From positions 49,641 through 113,640 of the forward strand of contig PGYA01000026.1 in the NCBI GenBank assembly GCA_002839435.1: a DNA stretch of 64,000 bases. Reading direction: 5' to 3'. The translations under genes were made by a program, and so were the position numbers. The stretch comes from Candidatus Riflebacteria bacterium HGW-Riflebacteria-2 (GTDB lineage: Bacteria; Muiribacteriota; Ozemobacteria; Ozemobacterales; Ozemobacteraceae). Below are positions 33,878 to 41,675 of the stretch, in pieces; within the stretch, counting starts at the first letter, position 1; every line of letters begins with the position of its first letter. Below the pieces are notes generated by a model, which saw only the letters and a program-made list of their open reading frames with translations, made no database searches and was not told where the DNA came from.

Positions 33878-34428
33878 TATTCCTGGTTGATGAATCCTTC
33901 GATAAGACCTTCGATCAGTCCTTTGCGGTCAAGCATCAGGTCGATGGCTTCGCGCACTGCACCATGACCGCCTCTGGTCGATAATACGTAGTCGGCGAAA
34001 GGCCGAACCGCAGGATGATGGTTCGCCGGCACAAAAAACAGGCCGACCCGCGTTCCAACCGACAGGTCGTTCAGATCGTCCCCTATATAGGCCACTTCTT
34101 CGAGGGTGAGACCGTGTTTTTTTATGATTTCTGCAAGCACATCGCCCTTGCGCGTAACTTTCTGGTGCAGTTCATCGAATTTGAGTTCAGCAGCTCGGCG
34201 TTCGAGTCCTTGTGAGGCTCTTCCAGTGATGCACCCGGCGAGAAGACCTGACTTATTCCACATTTTCAGGCCTATGCCATCAGCTGCCGAGAAAAATTTC
34301 AGTTCCAGGCCGTCGTTGCCGAGAACGACATGCCCGTCGGTCATTACCCCGTCGCAGTCGAAAAGCAGCATTTTGATCTTTCGGCAGGAAAGGTTAAAGG
34401 CATTGTGTGCTTTGCGCGAACCGGTCAT
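33877..34428 (-). CDS. kdsC: 3-deoxy-D-manno-octulosonate 8-phosphate phosphatase KdsC
   Basis: 183 residues, a HAD phosphatase of KdsC length. It has FDCDGVMTDGHVVLG (nucleophile Asp), CITGRASQGLERRAAEL, and VAYIGDDLNDLSVGTRVG with the Mg ligand; there is no cap domain. It makes Kdo from Kdo-8-P. It is the first gene of the kdsC-lpxL-lptC-lptA-lptB-DUF3084 run; the partner for Kdo transfer, waaA, ends the opposite run at 47.6 kb. The leader has an inverted repeat. Confidence 0.95.
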   Translation of the reverse strand: MTGSRKAHNAFNLSCRKIKMLLFDCDGVMTDGHVVLGNDGLELKFFSAADGIGLKMWNKSGLLAGCITGRASQGLERRAAELKFDELHQKVTRKGDVLAEIIKKHGLTLEEVAYIGDDLNDLSVGTRVGLFFVPANHHPAVRPFADYVLSTRGGHGAVREAIDLMLDRKGLIEGLIEGFINQE

Positions 34429-34455
34429 CAGGCATGTTTCCTTTGCAGCAGATTA

Positions 34456-34474
34456 AGACAGAATATATCTGTCT
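34456..34474. promoter_or_regulatory. Inverted repeat in the kdsC leader
   Basis: AGACAGA-ATATA-TCTGTCT, perfect 7-bp arms and 5-nt centre, 28 to 46 nt upstream of the kdsC ATG and downstream of its predicted promoter. It may be an operator or an RNA hairpin in the leader. Confidence 0.5.
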
Positions 34475-34488
34475 GAACAAGAGTATCA

Positions 34489-34517
34489 GGTATAGCATAG
34501 ATTGGGCTTTGACGCAA
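34489..34517 (-). promoter_or_regulatory. Candidate promoter of the kdsC-lpt operon
   Basis: On the minus strand TTGCGT, 17 nt, TATACC preceded by TGC (extended -10). It faces away from the wecA promoter within the 174-nt divergent gap. Confidence 0.5.
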
Positions 34518-34564
34518 ACATCACCCGCCGTTATCAATAAGCTTTGCAGCAGCGGCAAAAATGG

Positions 34565-34594
34565 CTGGCAAGGGCTGTTTTTATCTGCTATAAT
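34565..34594 (+). promoter_or_regulatory. Candidate promoter of the wecA-like gene
   Basis: CTGGCA, 18 nt, TATAAT. The TTG start lies only 8 nt after the -10, so the transcript would be almost leaderless if this is the promoter. Confidence 0.5.
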
Positions 34595-34602
34595 CGCAGG
34601 GC

Positions 34603-35649
34603 TTGAAACAGGTCATATTTCCATTTATTCTCGCATGGCTGGCCGGAACTCTTCTGGTTCCGCTGGTCAGGCGCATAGCTCTCAACCTTGGTCTGGTAGA
34701 CCATCCCGGTGGTCGTAAAATTCATAAGGCACCAGTTCCCAGGGTTGGGGGTGTTGCTTTGTACATCGGCGGGTTGCTTGGTGCGTTGCCGTTTTTGACA
34801 GACAACAGCGAAACCATAGGTATCCTTCTGGCCGGCACCTTCGTAATGCTGATCGGTCTGCTCGACGATCTGATTGATCTACAGGCCCGTGTAAAGCTGG
34901 CCGGGCAGATTGTCGGCTGTCTGATTCTACTGGCGGCCGGCGTGAAGATCGACTTTGTAACTGATTTTATTACCGGCAAAGGGCTGGTTGCACTGGGACT
35001 GCTGACCTGGCCGCTGACACTGCTCTGGGTGATCGGGCTTACCAACACGGTAAACCTTGTTGACGGCGTCGATGGCCTTGCCGGTGGTATCGTTTTTATC
35101 GCTCTTTCAACGCTTCTGGCAGTGCGTCTGGCGACTCCCCATCTGCATGAACCGGTATTGATAGGCAATGTTCTCGTGCTGACCGCCTCGATTATGGGCG
35201 CTCTGCTGGCTTTTCTGCGTTTCAATATTTATCCGGCCGTCATTTTTATGGGTGACTCGGGCGCATATTTTCTCGGTTTTATGACTGCAGCCCTGTCAGT
35301 GGCTGGAGCGACCAAAGGTTCGATTCTTTTTCCGCTGGTTGTGCCGTTGATTGCGCTGGGTCTGCCAGTTTTTGACGTGTTTTTTGCCATTTTAAGGCGC
35401 TATTCCAAAAATGTGCCAATTTTTCAGGCCGACAAGGAGCATCTGCATCACCGCCTGCTGCAAAAAGGTTTTTCACAGCGTGATACTACACGTTTCTTGT
35501 GGATGGTTTCGGCCTGTTTCGGTTTTGTGGCGGTACTCGCTGCGGATATTCCACATCGTGGAATTCAGGTCTTTTCGGCAATTTTTCTGGTTATCATGAT
35601 TCTTTTGTGCGTATTTTTCTTTTTAAGGAAAACAGGTGTCAACAAGTAA
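34603..35649 (+). CDS. Undecaprenyl-phosphate GlcNAc-1-phosphate transferase (WecA/TagO family)
   Basis: 348 residues, about ten membrane spans. Motifs are HPGGRKIHKAPVPRVGG, LLDDLIDLQARVKLAGQ (DD motif), NTVNLVDGVDGLAGG and FMGDSGAYFLGF; the HHRLLQKGFSQRDTT segment near the end is the family His-rich loop. It starts O-antigen, ECA or wall-polymer synthesis on undecaprenyl phosphate. The start is TTG; no ATG is available. It overlaps holB by 14 nt, linking glycan synthesis with a replication gene. Confidence 0.93.
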   Translation: MKQVIFPFILAWLAGTLLVPLVRRIALNLGLVDHPGGRKIHKAPVPRVGGVALYIGGLLGALPFLTDNSETIGILLAGTFVMLIGLLDDLIDLQARVKLAGQIVGCLILLAAGVKIDFVTDFITGKGLVALGLLTWPLTLLWVIGLTNTVNLVDGVDGLAGGIVFIALSTLLAVRLATPHLHEPVLIGNVLVLTASIMGALLAFLRFNIYPAVIFMGDSGAYFLGFMTAALSVAGATKGSILFPLVVPLIALGLPVFDVFFAILRRYSKNVPIFQADKEHLHHRLLQKGFSQRDTTRFLWMVSACFGFVAVLAADIPHRGIQVFSAIFLVIMILLCVFFFLRKTGVNK

Positions 35650-36943
35650 AGTCTGTTTCAGAAACCTGCTGCTGCAGGATACGGTCGCCCGCCAGCTGAG
35701 CTACTCTTTCAGCAGTGGTCGCATTGCCCAGACTTACCTGTTTGCCGGCAGTGAATCGACCGGCCGTCTGCCGGCCGCGCGGTCTTTCGCTGCTCTGTTG
35801 CAGTGCGAGAAGCCTGTTACGCTTGACGGGCTGGCTGCTGATGCTTGCGGTGTTTGCGAATCATGTCGACGCATCGCAGGTGATAGTCATCCTGATGTAA
35901 CCGTCATCAGACCTGACGGCACCGAAATACGTATAGACCAGGTGCGGGCGCTACAGGAAACAGCCGCCCTGAAACCGGGAACCGGGCGCTGGTTGATCTT
36001 TATCCTTGACCCCGCTGACCGTCTCAACCAATCATCTGCTAACAGTCTTCTCAAGATTCTCGAGGAGGCACCATCGCACGTTGTTTTTATTCTCATTGCC
36101 AGGGAGACCGGCGCGATTCTGCCGACCGTTCTCAGTCGCAGCGAAATAGTAAGGTTCGCGTCGCCGTCGCCATCAGAAATCCGTGCGGTTCTGGCAGAAA
36201 AACACGCGTTATCGGCAGAGGCCGCAGCGATCTGTTGTTCCCTCAGCGAAGGCCGTCTCGGGCAGTCTCTGTTGCTGGCAGAGTTTTCTTTGGCCGAGAC
36301 CGTCTCTCCCGGTTTGAAATACAGTCATGCGAATTTTCTCAACGCCATCGAGGCAACTTCTCGTTACTGGCAGGATATTTTCGCCGGAGCCACTTCACTC
36401 GAAGACGCTCTCAGGCTTGCAGCCCGCCCTTGTCACGAGTTTTATCCGCCGCTGCTTGCCAACCGCAAGGAGTTCTGCCGTTCGCTGATTATGGCGGTGG
36501 CATTGCCGGCTTCTTTTCCGATTCTTTTTGCCGACATGTTGACAGGACGTCTTGACAGCGCGGTGCGGGCAATGCAGAAAAGTTTTGAGCCGCTGTTGGC
36601 TGAGGCAAAGAAGGCCTATCCGGCTGCTGTGCTCAAGGATGTTGAGGGAGCCATCGACAGTCTGCTGCACGGCTGGTCGGGACAGCAGCTGGAAGAACTG
36701 CTTCTGTGCCTGCTCAACTGGCATTCAGATGCGCTGAAAGTTGCATGTGGAGCAGATGAAAGCTTATTGTTGAACCTTGACCGCAAAGAAGATATTATAA
36801 CACTCGCCGCAGTTGATGATGTTGCACTGCTGCGTGCGCAAATTGAACTTGTTGGAAAATCAGTTGGGCTGCTGCGTCGTCATGTTCAGCCGGCCCTGGT
36901 CATAGAAAACCTTATTACGCAGATCGGAGGTCTCGAACCTTGA
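35636..36943 (+). CDS. holB: DNA polymerase III delta-prime subunit (HolB/DnaX-like)
   Basis: 435 residues. It has the clamp-loader AAA+ fold with a Cys zinc module (CGVCESCRRIAGDSHPDV), FILDPADRLNQSSANSLLKI, LEEAPSHVVFILIA and LPTVLSRSEIVRF (SRC-like). The P-loop is degenerate (AGSESTGRLP instead of GxxGxGKT), as in delta-prime, which does not use ATP. It starts with GTG (AAGGAAAACAG upstream) and overlaps the ricT start by 4 nt. The holB-ricT pairing is the same as in Bacillus (holB-yaaT). Confidence 0.9.
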   Translation: MSTSKVCFRNLLLQDTVARQLSYSFSSGRIAQTYLFAGSESTGRLPAARSFAALLQCEKPVTLDGLAADACGVCESCRRIAGDSHPDVTVIRPDGTEIRIDQVRALQETAALKPGTGRWLIFILDPADRLNQSSANSLLKILEEAPSHVVFILIARETGAILPTVLSRSEIVRFASPSPSEIRAVLAEKHALSAEAAAICCSLSEGRLGQSLLLAEFSLAETVSPGLKYSHANFLNAIEATSRYWQDIFAGATSLEDALRLAARPCHEFYPPLLANRKEFCRSLIMAVALPASFPILFADMLTGRLDSAVRAMQKSFEPLLAEAKKAYPAAVLKDVEGAIDSLLHGWSGQQLEELLLCLLNWHSDALKVACGADESLLLNLDRKEDIITLAAVDDVALLRAQIELVGKSVGLLRRHVQPALVIENLITQIGGLEP

Positions 36944-38019
36944 GTCAATATGTTGCTCTGAGGCTGCGCAAGCTGCCTACCATATACTGGGTTGTCAAGC
37001 CCGACATGGAAATAGACTCGCCCCAGGATCTGGTGGTGACTACTCAGCATGGCTGCGAAATTGCGCGGGTAATGCGGGTTGTCGATAACAAGCCATCTGG
37101 TCTGAAAGGTGAATCAGATCCCTTTATCGTGGAAATTCTTCGCCCGATCAATGATGATGATCGTGCTAAAATTGCCGAACAGAAACAGAAAGAGCAGGAT
37201 GCCTTTCTGCAGGCGCGTGGGAAGATTCAGCACCACCAGCTGAGCATGAAGCTTCTCAAGGCTGAATACCTTTATGATTACAGCCGCCTGATTCTTTATT
37301 TCAAATCCGAAAGCAAGGTTGATTTTCGTGATCTGCTCAAGAGTCTGGCGTCGCAGTTCAAGACGCGAATCGAATTGCGCCAGATTGGAGTGCGCGACGA
37401 AACCCGTCTTCTTGGCGGTATTGGCTGCTGCGGCAAGTCAGTCTGCTGCGCCCAGTTCATGAATACATTTTATCCGGTCTCAACCAAAATGGCCAAGGAG
37501 CAGAATCTCAGTCTCAACCCGGCCAAACTTTCGGGAATTTGCGGGCGCCTGCTTTGCTGTCTGGCGCATGAACACGAATATTATGCTTCTTTCCATGGCA
37601 AGTTCCCCAAGCTTAACGCCGAGATTGTTGTAGGCAGCGAAACTGCCAGAGTCATGGATATCAATTATATTACCAGCAAGATTCTGCTTGGCTTTGCCGA
37701 TCGTCGCAAGGCGCATTACAGTCTTGATCAGGTCAGCGGTCGCAAGGATCAGACGACTGGCCGCAATCTCTGGTGGATAAGCCTGCCGGGCGAGGGTGAG
37801 CCCGATCTCAGTATTCTGCTCAAAAACCTGAATCCGCCAGGTTCTGGCAAGAAGAAGAAGAAAACAGACGCGCCTCCGAGAAGTGACAATCCCGGACAAG
37901 GTGATGGGCGTCGCAGCAGTGGCCGCAATGCCGGTCCGGCCCCCGAAAAGTCTGAAGAACACAATGATGATAATGACAATGCAGCAGAAGATTCAGACAA
38001 TGGTCAGGTTGAAGATTGA
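36940..38019 (+). CDS. ricT: PSP1-domain protein RicT (YaaT)
   Basis: 359 residues. The central PSP1 domain has the Cys-rich motifs GGIGCCGKSVCCAQF and SGICGRLLCCLAHEHEYY that define RicT, which forms an Fe-S-containing complex with RicA and RicF in Bacillus and acts in mRNA maturation and cell differentiation. A 70-residue C-terminal tail rich in Lys, Pro, Ser and Asp is disordered. The start is TTG, with GGAGG 10 nt upstream and TTGA overlap with holB. RicA and RicF are not in the window. Confidence 0.94.
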   Translation: MSQYVALRLRKLPTIYWVVKPDMEIDSPQDLVVTTQHGCEIARVMRVVDNKPSGLKGESDPFIVEILRPINDDDRAKIAEQKQKEQDAFLQARGKIQHHQLSMKLLKAEYLYDYSRLILYFKSESKVDFRDLLKSLASQFKTRIELRQIGVRDETRLLGGIGCCGKSVCCAQFMNTFYPVSTKMAKEQNLSLNPAKLSGICGRLLCCLAHEHEYYASFHGKFPKLNAEIVVGSETARVMDINYITSKILLGFADRRKAHYSLDQVSGRKDQTTGRNLWWISLPGEGEPDLSILLKNLNPPGSGKKKKKTDAPPRSDNPGQGDGRRSSGRNAGPAPEKSEEHNDDNDNAAEDSDNGQVED

Positions 38020-38057
38020 TTCTGTAATAGAATCTTGCGGCTTTTTTTGCCAATTCA

Positions 38058-38066
38058 TGATATAAT
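38058..38066 (+). promoter_or_regulatory. Extended -10 promoter upstream of lpxI
   Basis: TGATATAAT (TGn plus TATAAT), 65 nt before the lpxI GTG; no strong -35. A short weak hairpin and T run (38018-38048) lie just upstream and may end the ricT transcript. Confidence 0.5.
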
Positions 38067-38130
38067 CTTGGCACCATGCTCGGCTCCGGGTTGGTCATGG
38101 GCTGCCAGAGCAGAAAAGCGAGGGAGTAAC

Positions 38131-38931
38131 GTGTCACGTATAGGTTTGATTGCAGGAAACGGCCGATTTCCCATTTATTTTGCCCAGGCGGCAAAATTGG
38201 GCGGCAACGAAGTCATTGCCGTAGCCATTCGCGAGGAAACTTCGCCTGAACTCGAAAAACTGGTCAGCCAGATTCACTGGTTCCATGTCGGTGAACTTCA
38301 GGGTATGATCGACACATTTCTCAATGCTGGTGTCGAAAGACTGGTCATGGCTGGCAAGATCACCAAGACGCTCATGTTTGAGCGCATCCGGCCGGATGCC
38401 AGGCTGATGAAGGTGTTTGAAAAAACTCCCATCCGCAATGATGATGCGTTGTTGCGTACCCTGGCTGAGGAATTCATTGCTGAAGGCATATATGTCTGTG
38501 ATTCAACGACTTATCTCTCGGTTCTTCTGCCTGAAAAGGGCATTTTAACCCGTCGTCATCCAAGCGAAGATGAGTTGCTCGACATAAGATATGGTTACGA
38601 TATTGCCAAACAGATTGCTGGTCTTGATATCGGTCAGACGGTTGTGGTTAAGAATCGTGCCATTCTTGCTGTAGAAGCGATTGAAGGCACAGACAAGGCT
38701 ATTTTGCGCGGTGGTCAACTTGGCAATGGTGATGTTACAGTGGTAAAGGTCGCGCGGCCCGAACAGGACATGCGCTTCGATATTCCGACTGTCGGTATGG
38801 ATACCATAAAAACACTGATCGAGGCGCGTGCCCGTTGTCTAGCCTTTGAAGAAATGAAGACGCTGCTTCTCGACCGTGAAGAGGTTATTTCTATGGCAGA
38901 CGCTGCCGGAATAGCTGTGATGGTCATCTGA
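38131..38931 (+). CDS. lpxI: UDP-2,3-diacylglucosamine diphosphatase LpxI
   Basis: 266 residues, the LpxI (DUF1009) length. It has SRIGLIAGNGRFPIYFA, MAGKITKTLMFERIRPD, AVEAIEGTDKAILRGG and PTVGMDTIKTLIEARA. LpxI replaces LpxH, making lipid X from UDP-diacyl-GlcN. GTG at 38131 has AGGGAG 5 nt upstream; the 96-nt N-terminal extension in the track has no support. It opens the lpx plus-strand run. Catalysis is by the C-terminal domain (Asp in 'VGMDT'). Confidence 0.95.
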   Translation: MSRIGLIAGNGRFPIYFAQAAKLGGNEVIAVAIREETSPELEKLVSQIHWFHVGELQGMIDTFLNAGVERLVMAGKITKTLMFERIRPDARLMKVFEKTPIRNDDALLRTLAEEFIAEGIYVCDSTTYLSVLLPEKGILTRRHPSEDELLDIRYGYDIAKQIAGLDIGQTVVVKNRAILAVEAIEGTDKAILRGGQLGNGDVTVVKVARPEQDMRFDIPTVGMDTIKTLIEARARCLAFEEMKTLLLDREEVISMADAAGIAVMVI

Positions 38932-38972
38932 AACTGCAGCAGGAAACAGGATTGGAATAACAAGAGGTAAAA

Positions 38973-39914
38973 ATGAACACTCAGGAAGTTAAAATAGGCG
39001 TAATCGGAGTCGGGCATCTCGGACAGCACCATGCCAGGCTTTTGACCGAGATAGAAGGCGCAAAGCTTGTTGGAATCTGTGATGTTAACGAAGCCGGCCG
39101 TGAGCTGGCAGAAAAATATGCGGTGCCTTTCTATCGCAATTATCGCGAATTAGAAGGAAAAGTTGATGCGGTTACCGTTGTGGTTCCGACTGTTCTGCAT
39201 CATGAGATTGCCAGATATTTTCTCGAACGTAACGTGCATACTTTTATCGAAAAACCCTGCACCAAAACCCTGGATGAGGCTAACGATCTGGTTTCTCTTG
39301 CTGGCAAGAAACAGCTGACCCTGCAGGTTGGCCACGTTGAACGCTTTAATGCCGCCATTCTCAAGCTGCAGTCACTTTGCGACAGTCCGCGCTTTATCGA
39401 ATGTCAGCGCATGGGGCCGTTTTCACCACGCATACAGGATGTTGGTGTTGTCCAGGATCTGATGATCCATGACATAGATATAGTTCTTTCACTGGTCAGA
39501 TCGCCGATTAAGCATATTGATGCAGTAGGTATCGCTGTTCTTACAGACAACGAAGACATTGCCAATGCTCATATCGTCTTCGAAAATGGCTGCATTGCCA
39601 ATCTTACCGCCTCCCGCATCAGTGAAGAGCGTATCAGGAAACTGCGTATATTCGAACTTGATAAATATTGTTCGCTTGATTATGCCAATCAGGCGATAAC
39701 CTTGCGGCGCAAATCGAATCTCGAAGAAAAAATTATCCGCGAAGAGCTTGAAGTCCATAAGGCTGAGCCTCTGCGTCTTGAGCTGGAACATTTTATAACC
39801 TGCATCAAGGAACGCAAAAAACCTCTGGTAACCATCGAAGACGGCAAGAATGCGCTTGAGGTTGCCGTAGAAATTCTTGAGCAGGTAAAGCACAATCTGC
39901 CGGCCCGCAGCTGA
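38973..39914 (+). CDS. Gfo/Idh/MocA-family oxidoreductase in the lpx operon
   Basis: 313 residues. It has the N-terminal Rossmann motif IGVIGVGHLGQHHARLL, VVVPTVLHHEIARYFL, the family signature FIEKPCTKTLDEA, and QDLMIHDIDIVLSL with the catalytic Asp/His pair. It is sandwiched between lpxI and lpxB. GnnA, which oxidises the 3-OH of UDP-GlcNAc so that an aminotransferase (GnnB) can make UDP-GlcNAc3N for amide-linked lipid A, belongs to this family; no GnnB is visible. GnnA is therefore a hypothesis. AGAGGT precedes the ATG. Confidence 0.8.
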   Translation: MNTQEVKIGVIGVGHLGQHHARLLTEIEGAKLVGICDVNEAGRELAEKYAVPFYRNYRELEGKVDAVTVVVPTVLHHEIARYFLERNVHTFIEKPCTKTLDEANDLVSLAGKKQLTLQVGHVERFNAAILKLQSLCDSPRFIECQRMGPFSPRIQDVGVVQDLMIHDIDIVLSLVRSPIKHIDAVGIAVLTDNEDIANAHIVFENGCIANLTASRISEERIRKLRIFELDKYCSLDYANQAITLRRKSNLEEKIIREELEVHKAEPLRLELEHFITCIKERKKPLVTIEDGKNALEVAVEILEQVKHNLPARS

Positions 39915-39927
39915 AACAGATATACTG

Positions 39928-40521
39928 ATGGGTTTTATCAAACGAACGGGACAATTCTTTTTTGTCTGGCGTGACAAATTGCCGGTACCATTGGTTCTTG
40001 CCATGGCCGGTTGTGCCAGGCCTCGACTTTATGGCTGGTTATTAGGTCTTCCGCTAATTTTGCTCGGTGAAAGTCTTAGAATATGGGGACTCATGCATAT
40101 CGGTCCGAAAACTCGAACCCGCGAAATTTGTGCTGAGCGACTGATCACATCTGGCCCTTACAGTCATTGCCGCAACCCGCTGTATCTTGCCAACTTTATC
40201 AAGATTCTTGGTTTTATGGTGATTTCAGGCAATGCCCTTTTTGCTGCTGTGGTTGCTTTATTCTATCTGGTTGAATTTTCGACGATGATTCCCTTCGAGG
40301 AAGAGTTCCTGGCCGAAAAATTTCCTGATGCCCATCGTTGCTACCGCGAGGCGGTGCCGGCCTTTGTCCCGACACTCGAAGCCAACAGTCGCTTCGCTGC
40401 CGAAGCGAATTTTACCCTGAGTGAGGCCCTGCAGTCGGAAAAACGTACTTTTGCCTCAACATCGCTGATTCTATTGACGGTCGCGCTGTCTGCCGCCATG
40501 AGAAAGGAGCGTGCTGCGTGA
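39928..40521 (+). CDS. Isoprenylcysteine carboxyl methyltransferase-like (ICMT/PEMT) membrane methyltransferase
   Basis: 197 residues with several membrane spans. The C-terminal motif GPYSHCRNPLYLANFIK and the acidic EEEFLAEKFPD are typical of the SAM-dependent ICMT/phospholipid methyltransferase group. The substrate is not known; in this operon a lipid or lipid A headgroup is possible (inference). It is coupled to lpxB by a GTGA overlap. No strong SD precedes its ATG. Confidence 0.8.
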   Translation: MGFIKRTGQFFFVWRDKLPVPLVLAMAGCARPRLYGWLLGLPLILLGESLRIWGLMHIGPKTRTREICAERLITSGPYSHCRNPLYLANFIKILGFMVISGNALFAAVVALFYLVEFSTMIPFEEEFLAEKFPDAHRCYREAVPAFVPTLEANSRFAAEANFTLSEALQSEKRTFASTSLILLTVALSAAMRKERAA

Positions 40522-41675
40522 GCGATCTTAGGAATGCCGGCCGGATATTTTTTCTTGCCGGCGAACAGAGCGGAGATCTACATGGGTCTCTGGTAATCAA
40601 TCATCTCAGGCAGATCGCTCCCGATATCGTTGTCGATGGCATAGGCGGGCCGATGATGAAAGCAGCCGGCATGAACTGCATTCACAGCAGTGACGAGCTG
40701 GCGGTAATAGGCTTTGTCGAAGTACTCAAGAACATTCGCCATCTTGTTCGCATATTGAAAGATGTTAAAAACTGGCTGGCAAAAACCCGTCCAGACATGA
40801 TAGTGCTTATCGATTACCCTGGCTTCAACCAGAGAGTTGCCGCAATCGCGCGTTCACTTGACATTCATGTGCTTTATTATATCTGTCCGCAGGTCTGGGC
40901 GTGGCATGCCAGCCGGGTCGAAAAGATCACCCGCCTGATCAATGAAGCGGTTGTCGTGTTTCCTTTTGAAGTGGATATCTGGGCACGTGCCGGGGCTATG
41001 GTCAACTGGTTCGGTCATCCGCTGATCGGCTTTGCGAAACCTTCTGGTTCAATTGAGGAGCTCAGGCCCGCACTCAAGGGCGATGCCGATTCATTGATCA
41101 GCCTTCTTCCCGGCAGTCGCACCCAGGAGATATACTACATCCTGCCCGAGCTGCTTGACGCTGCCGAAATTATTCTGCAGCAGCGGCCGGCAACCAGGTT
41201 TCTGCTGCCGGTGGCTGGAGCAATAGACGATTCGCTGGTATTGCCGCATCTCAAAGGGCGTAATCTTCCTGTTACCATGCTGCGTGGGCAGACCTATGAT
41301 GCGATTGCCGTTTCCGATCTCTGTCTGGTCGCTTCCGGCACAGCGACTCTTGAGTCGGCCATCATTGGCACGCCAATGGTCGTAGTTTACCGGGTTAACT
41401 GGTTGACCTCACTCATATCGAAGTTCGTTATTCAGGCCGAGCACATTGGCCTGCCAAACGTTATCGCTGGCCGTCGCATCGTTCCCGAATTTATCAGGGG
41501 CGATTTTAAAGCGTCACTGATAGCGGATGAGGCGCTTGCCATCCTCAACGATTCTCAGAGACAGGCACAAATGCGTGAGGATCTCAGTCTTGTTCGCCAA
41601 AGCCTGGGTGAGCCGGGCGCGAGTTGCCGGGTGGCCGAGCATATTGCCGCCAGGATTCAGGAGCTGAGGCGCTGA
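40518..41675 (+). CDS. lpxB: Lipid-A-disaccharide synthase LpxB
   Basis: 385 residues, canonical GT19. It has LAGEQSGDLHGSLVI, IGFVEVLKNI, VLIDYPGFNQRVA, YYICPQVWAWHASRVEKI, SLLPGSRTQEI and ASGTATLESAIIGTPMVVVYR. It joins UDP-diacyl-GlcN to lipid X. GTG start, GTGA overlap with the ICMT gene, and TGATG overlap with msbA. Confidence 0.97.
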   Translation: MSDLRNAGRIFFLAGEQSGDLHGSLVINHLRQIAPDIVVDGIGGPMMKAAGMNCIHSSDELAVIGFVEVLKNIRHLVRILKDVKNWLAKTRPDMIVLIDYPGFNQRVAAIARSLDIHVLYYICPQVWAWHASRVEKITRLINEAVVVFPFEVDIWARAGAMVNWFGHPLIGFAKPSGSIEELRPALKGDADSLISLLPGSRTQEIYYILPELLDAAEIILQQRPATRFLLPVAGAIDDSLVLPHLKGRNLPVTMLRGQTYDAIAVSDLCLVASGTATLESAIIGTPMVVVYRVNWLTSLISKFVIQAEHIGLPNVIAGRRIVPEFIRGDFKASLIADEALAILNDSQRQAQMREDLSLVRQSLGEPGASCRVAEHIAARIQELRR

